From Candidatus Gerdarchaeota archaeon (lineage in GTDB: Archaea; Asgardarchaeota; Heimdallarchaeia; JABLTI01): a stretch of 9,163 nucleotides of DNA. The stretch lies in the NCBI GenBank assembly GCA_016839405.1, contig JAEOUJ010000254.1, positions 1 to 9,163 of the forward strand, read 5' to 3'. A program made the position numbers and the translations under genes. Below are positions 7,032 through 9,163 of the stretch, one piece after another; within the stretch, counting starts at the first letter, position 1; each line of letters opens with the position of its first letter. The notes under the pieces are model-generated. The model was given only the letters and a program-made list of their open reading frames with translations, made no database searches and was not told where the DNA came from.

Positions 7032-7451
7032 ATGACTGATAAAAAACGTGTGGCTATTGTTTGCCACTCAGGAACATTAGATAAGGTTTATCCAGTACTT
7101 ATGCTTGCCTCTGCAGGAGGCGCATCAGATATGGAAGTAGATATTTTCTTTACCTTTTGGGGATTAAATTTCCTCAAGAAGAAAGGTTTAAAGAAAGCAA
7201 AGCTTCCCGGTATTATGAGACCTTTCACACCTATGATGAAATGGAAAATTAAGAAAACTGGTATAGCCTCATTACCTGATCTATTAAAAATGACTTTAGA
7301 AACTGAAAATGTTAGATTATATGCATGTACTGCTACTATGGATATAATGAATGTTAAAAAAGAACAATTAATACCTGAAGTAGAAGGATTTATGGGTGCA
7401 GCTAGCTTTCTTGATATTGCATCAGAATGTGATGTACAATTATTCATTTAA
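7032..7451 (+). CDS. DsrE2-like (DsrE/DsrF/DrsH-type) sulfur transfer protein
   Basis: A 139-residue member of the DsrE-superfamily group often annotated DsrE/DsrF/DrsH-like or peroxiredoxin-like. It shows VAIVCHSGTLDKVYPVLMLA, FFTFWGLNFLKKKG, and YACTATMDIMNV, with Cys99 at the position used for sulfur transfer; Cys11 is a second conserved-looking cysteine. The basic segment LKKAKLPGIMRPFTPMMKWK is typical of this group. In sulfur oxidisers and many archaea it occurs beside tusA, and TusA-DsrE2 sulfur exchange has been described there. The start at ATG 7032 is preferred to TTG 7020, which lacks a ribosome binding site; GGAT at 7017-7020 is a weak one for the ATG. tusA follows after 12 bases. 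Confidence 0.87.
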   Translation: MTDKKRVAIVCHSGTLDKVYPVLMLASAGGASDMEVDIFFTFWGLNFLKKKGLKKAKLPGIMRPFTPMMKWKIKKTGIASLPDLLKMTLETENVRLYACTATMDIMNVKKEQLIPEVEGFMGAASFLDIASECDVQLFI

Positions 7452-7463
7452 GAGTTGATTTAA

Positions 7464-7706
7464 ATGGCTGATATACCAAAAGCAGATAAAACATTTGATG
7501 CCCGTGGATTGCAATGCCCGGTACCAATATTAAAAGCTAAAAAGCAAATTCAAACATTAGAAATTGATCAAATCTTAGAAGTTTTATCCACTGATCCTGG
7601 TTCAAAAGAAGACTTCCCAAGATGGTGTAAACGTACCGGCAATGAATTACTAGGTATTTTCGATGAGGAAGATTATGCTCGATATTTCATTAAGAGAAAA
7701 GCATAA
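7464..7706 (+). CDS. tusA: TusA-family sulfur carrier
   Basis: An 80-residue sulfur carrier with the hallmark ARGLQCPVPILKAKK: Cys18 in the CPxP motif at the start of helix 1 carries the persulfide. TDPGSKEDFPRWCKRTGNEL matches the second conserved block, including a second Cys in WCK. It probably shuttles sulfur between the DsrE2-like protein and TusBCD or another acceptor. It is encoded 12 bases after the DsrE2-like gene and is certainly in one transcript with it. The ribosome binding site is weak (GAGTTGAT, 7452-7459). No cysteine desulfurase or TusE/DsrC is encoded in the window. Confidence 0.95.
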   Translation: MADIPKADKTFDARGLQCPVPILKAKKQIQTLEIDQILEVLSTDPGSKEDFPRWCKRTGNELLGIFDEEDYARYFIKRKA

Positions 7707-7717
7707 ATCCATTTTTT
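7706..7717 (+). terminator. Oligo-T terminator after tusA
   Basis: AATCCATTTTTT overlaps the last base of the tusA stop codon and is followed by more T-rich DNA to about 7750. The same 12-mer follows eL42 (3863-3874). Confidence 0.5.
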
Positions 7718-7767
7718 CCCTTCTATTTTTCATTTAATTGTCTCTTTTTGATTTTCCCACAAAAAGG

Positions 7768-7780
7768 CAAACTTTAAAAG
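7768..7780 (+). promoter_or_regulatory. Candidate TATA box/BRE of the permuted 5S rRNA gene
   Basis: TTTAAAAG (7773-7780), preceded by the purine-rich CAAAC (7768-7772), resembles an archaeal BRE plus TATA box. A start about 25-27 bases downstream falls near 7800-7805, just before the flanking stem begins at 7810, which is where a short precursor should start. Confidence 0.5.
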
Positions 7781-7809
7781 TAGAAAGGTAAACGAAAAAA
7801 CTACAAACA

Positions 7810-7958
7810 AAAACCAACCGCCGGAAGTTAAGCCTCTATACGTTATGATAATTACTGATCTGAGTGATCGTTCGGGAACATCATAAAGCTGCGTTGCGAC
7901 GCGGTCAAAGCTAGAGGGTAACACCCGGACCCGTCCGATCCCGGAAACGGTTGGTTTT
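7810..7958 (+). other. Precursor stem and bulge-helix-bulge splice motif enclosing the permuted 5S
   Basis: The 5' arm AAAACCAACCG (7810-7820) pairs perfectly over 11 bp with CGGTTGGTTTT (7948-7958). Inside it come a 3-nt bulge AAA (7945-7947) on the 3' strand, a 4-bp helix CCGG (7821-7824) with CCGG (7941-7944), and a 3-nt bulge AAG (7825-7827) on the 5' strand. This is the 3-4-3 layout recognised by archaeal tRNA splicing endonuclease; the inner helix beyond the second bulge is not formed, so it is a relaxed motif. Cutting after base 2 of each bulge (after 7826 and after 7946) frees a 120-nt RNA whose ends, when joined, restore the canonical 5S sequence. The joined flanks would form a small hairpin. 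Confidence 0.8.
7827..7946 (+). rRNA. rrf: Circularly permuted 5S rRNA (3' half before 5' half)
   Basis: The complete 5S secondary structure can be drawn, but in rotated order. Helix II is CCTCTA (7833-7838) with TAGAGG (7912-7917). Helix V is TTATGAT (7843-7849) with ATCATAA (7880-7886). Helix IV is GATC/GATC (7857-7860, 7866-7869). The loop E 3' side CGGGAAC is at 7873-7879. Helix I is GCTGCGT (7888-7894) with ACGCGGT (7899-7905), closed by loop TGCG where the normal ends would be. Loop A is CAAAGC. Helix III is CCGG (7925-7928) with CCGG (7941-7944), plus the AA bulge and the pairs G7827-C7924 and U7828-A7923, formed across the new junction. Loop C is ACCCGTCCGATC. The segment AAGTTAAGCC (7825-7834) is the universal 5S signature. 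Because CCGGAA occurs at both 7821-7826 and 7941-7946, the circle sequence is the same wherever within it the ends are cut. Size is 120 nt, the normal 5S length. GC is about 52% (74 of 141 bases over 7814-7954), well above the AT-rich flanks. Confidence 0.9.
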
Positions 7959-7996
7959 GTGTTTCCCTTTTATAATCTTTTTTTGTATTATTTTTG
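7955..7996 (+). terminator. T-rich terminator of the 5S unit
   Basis: After the flanking stem come TTTT (7955-7958), CCCTTTT, a run of seven T (7978-7984) and TTTTTG (7991-7996). Serial oligo-T tracts are the usual archaeal termination signal. Together with the TATA-like box they make the 5S a free-standing transcription unit. The rest of the gap, to 8079, is AT-rich and shows nothing definite apart from AAGGT (8068-8072) ahead of the next GTG start. Confidence 0.6.
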
Positions 7997-8079
7997 TTTG
8001 AAATAATGATTTATCAAGAAAAAAATAAAAGTAATAAAAAACGTTGATTTTCAAGTAAGATAGCATCAAGGTATTAAAA

Positions 8080-9120
8080 GTGAATAGAAGAAATAAACCA
8101 TTATTTGGAATTTTAATAATTGTTCTATTTATTAGTTGCTTTACAATAATTTCTACAAATCACTTTGTAGTTGCAGATACCCCAAATATTGTCGCATCAA
8201 TATCTATAGTTGCTGATTTTGCTTCTCAAATTGGTGATGGAATATTTAGTGTTGGTAGTATTGTTTCTGGAACAGAAAATCCTCATATATATGAACCTAC
8301 ACCAAGTGAAATTGAATCTGTTGCAAATGCTGATTTATTTATTAGACTGGGTTTGGAAGATTTAGAGCCATGGGTAGATGCAGTAATATTGGCTAATCCT
8401 GATGTACCGGTTCTAACTTTAGTAAATCCATCAATGATGCGTTATGATCCAATTATAGATGCAGATAATCCTCATGTTTGGATGGATCCAAATAACGTGA
8501 AAATAATGGTAGATAAAATCTATGATGAAATTATTATAATAGATGCTAGCAATTACGCTGTATATGAAACAAATAAAAATAACTACTTAATTGAGTTAGA
8601 TAATTTATTGGATTTAATAAATACTACTAAAACAGAATTTAATGGTTTAAAAGTAATTGTTCATCATCCTTCACTTATGTATTTCTTAGATTTGTTAGAT
8701 GTTGAAAGAATTGGTGCTATTGAAGAGCACGAAGGTGAAGAACCATCACCTGAGCATATTGCAGAATTAATTGCGGATATTAGAAGTAATAATGTTTCAC
8801 TAATTATTAATCAACCCCAGCTGGAAGAAGAACAGGTAATAGAAATAGCTAGAGATACAGGTATAAAAATCGCTGATTTAACTCCTTTATTAGGAGTACC
8901 TGATTTGGAGGGATTTGTTCAAGCTCAAGGAAGAATTATTGATAATTATATTAAAATGATGGAATATAACCTTGAAGCATTAAAAAATCCACATGATCCG
9001 CCAAAAGTTGGTGAAATAACTACTTTTTGGGTAATGGTAGGTATAGGGATTGCGAGTATAATTGGTTCGCTAATTGTTGTGGTTGTTATTCGAATGAAAA
9101 AAAGAAAGGAGCAATTGTAA
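8080..9120 (+). CDS. ZnuA-like metal (Zn/Mn) ABC transporter binding protein, membrane-anchored
   Basis: A 346-residue cluster A-I substrate-binding protein. A signal peptide or anchor covers about residues 7-33 (LFGILIIVLFISCFTIISTN), and the mature part starts at IVASISIVADFASQIG. Metal ligand candidates are His69 (NPHIYEPTP), His132 (NPHVWMDP), His195 or His196 (VIVHHPSLMYFLD) and Asp266 (IADLTPLL), the usual three-His-plus-acid site. The His-rich loop of some ZnuA proteins is absent; a short acidic EEHEGEEPSPEH lies near residue 225. A C-terminal transmembrane helix (about 317-337) with a KKRK tail would anchor it with the domain outside. The GTG start has AAGGT 7 bases upstream. The stop codon overlaps the next start by one base. 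Confidence 0.88.
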   Translation: MNRRNKPLFGILIIVLFISCFTIISTNHFVVADTPNIVASISIVADFASQIGDGIFSVGSIVSGTENPHIYEPTPSEIESVANADLFIRLGLEDLEPWVDAVILANPDVPVLTLVNPSMMRYDPIIDADNPHVWMDPNNVKIMVDKIYDEIIIIDASNYAVYETNKNNYLIELDNLLDLINTTKTEFNGLKVIVHHPSLMYFLDLLDVERIGAIEEHEGEEPSPEHIAELIADIRSNNVSLIINQPQLEEEQVIEIARDTGIKIADLTPLLGVPDLEGFVQAQGRIIDNYIKMMEYNLEALKNPHDPPKVGEITTFWVMVGIGIASIIGSLIVVVVIRMKKRKEQL

Positions 9121-9163
9121 TGTCAAAATTTGTTGATTTTTTTCAAGCCTTTCAATATGAATT
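9120..9163 (+). CDS. Probable ABC-3 family metal permease, N-terminus only
   Basis: An ATG at 9120 shares its A with the stop codon of the binding-protein gene. GGAG at 9108-9111 lies 8 bases upstream. The 14 visible residues read MSKFVDFFQAFQYE, which fits the N-terminus of ZnuB-type permeases, where a short amphipathic segment ending in QYEF or similar precedes the first membrane helix. With only 14 residues the identity rests mostly on gene order. Confidence 0.6.
   Translation, partial: MSKFVDFFQAFQYE

Noticed and set aside
7088..7447. Minus-strand frame of 119 codons over the DsrE2-like gene
   Set aside because: Complete antisense overlap with a recognised gene and no supporting signals.
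7730..7924. Minus-strand reading frame of 64 codons across the 5S region
   Set aside because: It lies over the structured RNA, has no family resemblance and no ribosome binding site, and its composition follows the rRNA helices.
7821..7946. 5S pseudogene or two broken 5S fragments
   Set aside because: Each half occurs once, the total is exactly 120 nt, all helices are intact, and the flanks form a precise splice-like structure; decay would not produce this.
7810..7958. Riboswitch or group I intron as explanation for the GC-rich structured element
   Set aside because: No gene-proximal expression platform or intron core motifs are visible, while the 5S signature sequences and all five 5S helices are matched.
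1..9163. CRISPR arrays, insertion sequences or tRNA genes
   Set aside because: Reading both strands of the intergenic stretches showed no spaced direct repeats, terminal inverted repeats or cloverleaf-forming segments.

Overview
The window is a low-GC stretch of an archaeal genome. The archaeal assignment rests on a Nop5–fibrillarin pair, ribosomal protein eL42 (L44e), a PAC2-type proteasome assembly chaperone, an archaeal class III signal/pilin-type N-terminus and TATA-like boxes. The lineage cannot be fixed from this sequence. The low GC and gene content would fit an Asgard-type archaeon, but that is a guess.

Layout, left to right: (1) the 3' part of a sirtuin gene; (2) nop5 and flpA, the protein core of the box C/D RNA-guided 2'-O-methylation machine; (3) a secreted or membrane-anchored pilin-like protein of unknown function; (4) eL42, a 50S protein; (5) a PAC2-family protein, followed by a hairpin terminator shared with the convergent Mrp/NBP35-type Fe-S ATPase gene; (6) a minus-strand tusD-tusC-tusB (dsrEFH-like) operon, divergent from a plus-strand DsrE2-like gene and tusA, which together look like a sulfur-relay cluster; (7) a 372-base gap between tusA and the next gene, holding a structured GC-rich RNA gene; (8) a ZnuA-like metal-binding protein and the first codons of what is probably its membrane permease.

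The main discovery is in region 7. The RNA is a 5S rRNA gene in circularly permuted order: the 3' half (7821-7894) precedes the 5' half (7899-7946). The usual 5' and 3' termini are joined through helix I by a 4-nt UGCG (UNCG-type) loop. The new ends lie in helix III and carry the same six bases, CCGGAA, 120 nt apart. They are held together by an 11-bp flanking stem, a 3-nt bulge (AAA), a 4-bp helix (CCGG/CCGG) and a second 3-nt bulge (AAG), which is the geometry of an archaeal bulge-helix-bulge splice site. Cutting after the second base of each bulge and joining the inner ends gives a 120-nt circle whose junction reads CCCGGAAGUUAAGCC, the universal 5S helix III/loop B sequence. The likely product is therefore a circular 5S rRNA made by the tRNA splicing endonuclease and ligase. 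It has its own TATA-like promoter and oligo-T terminator. Permuted 5S genes are known from some algal and protist mitochondria; I know of no archaeal case, and I could not search.

Functionally, the window groups ribosome biogenesis (Nop5, fibrillarin, eL42, 5S rRNA) with sulfur transfer and Fe-S assembly (TusBCD, DsrE2, TusA, Mrp), then metal uptake.
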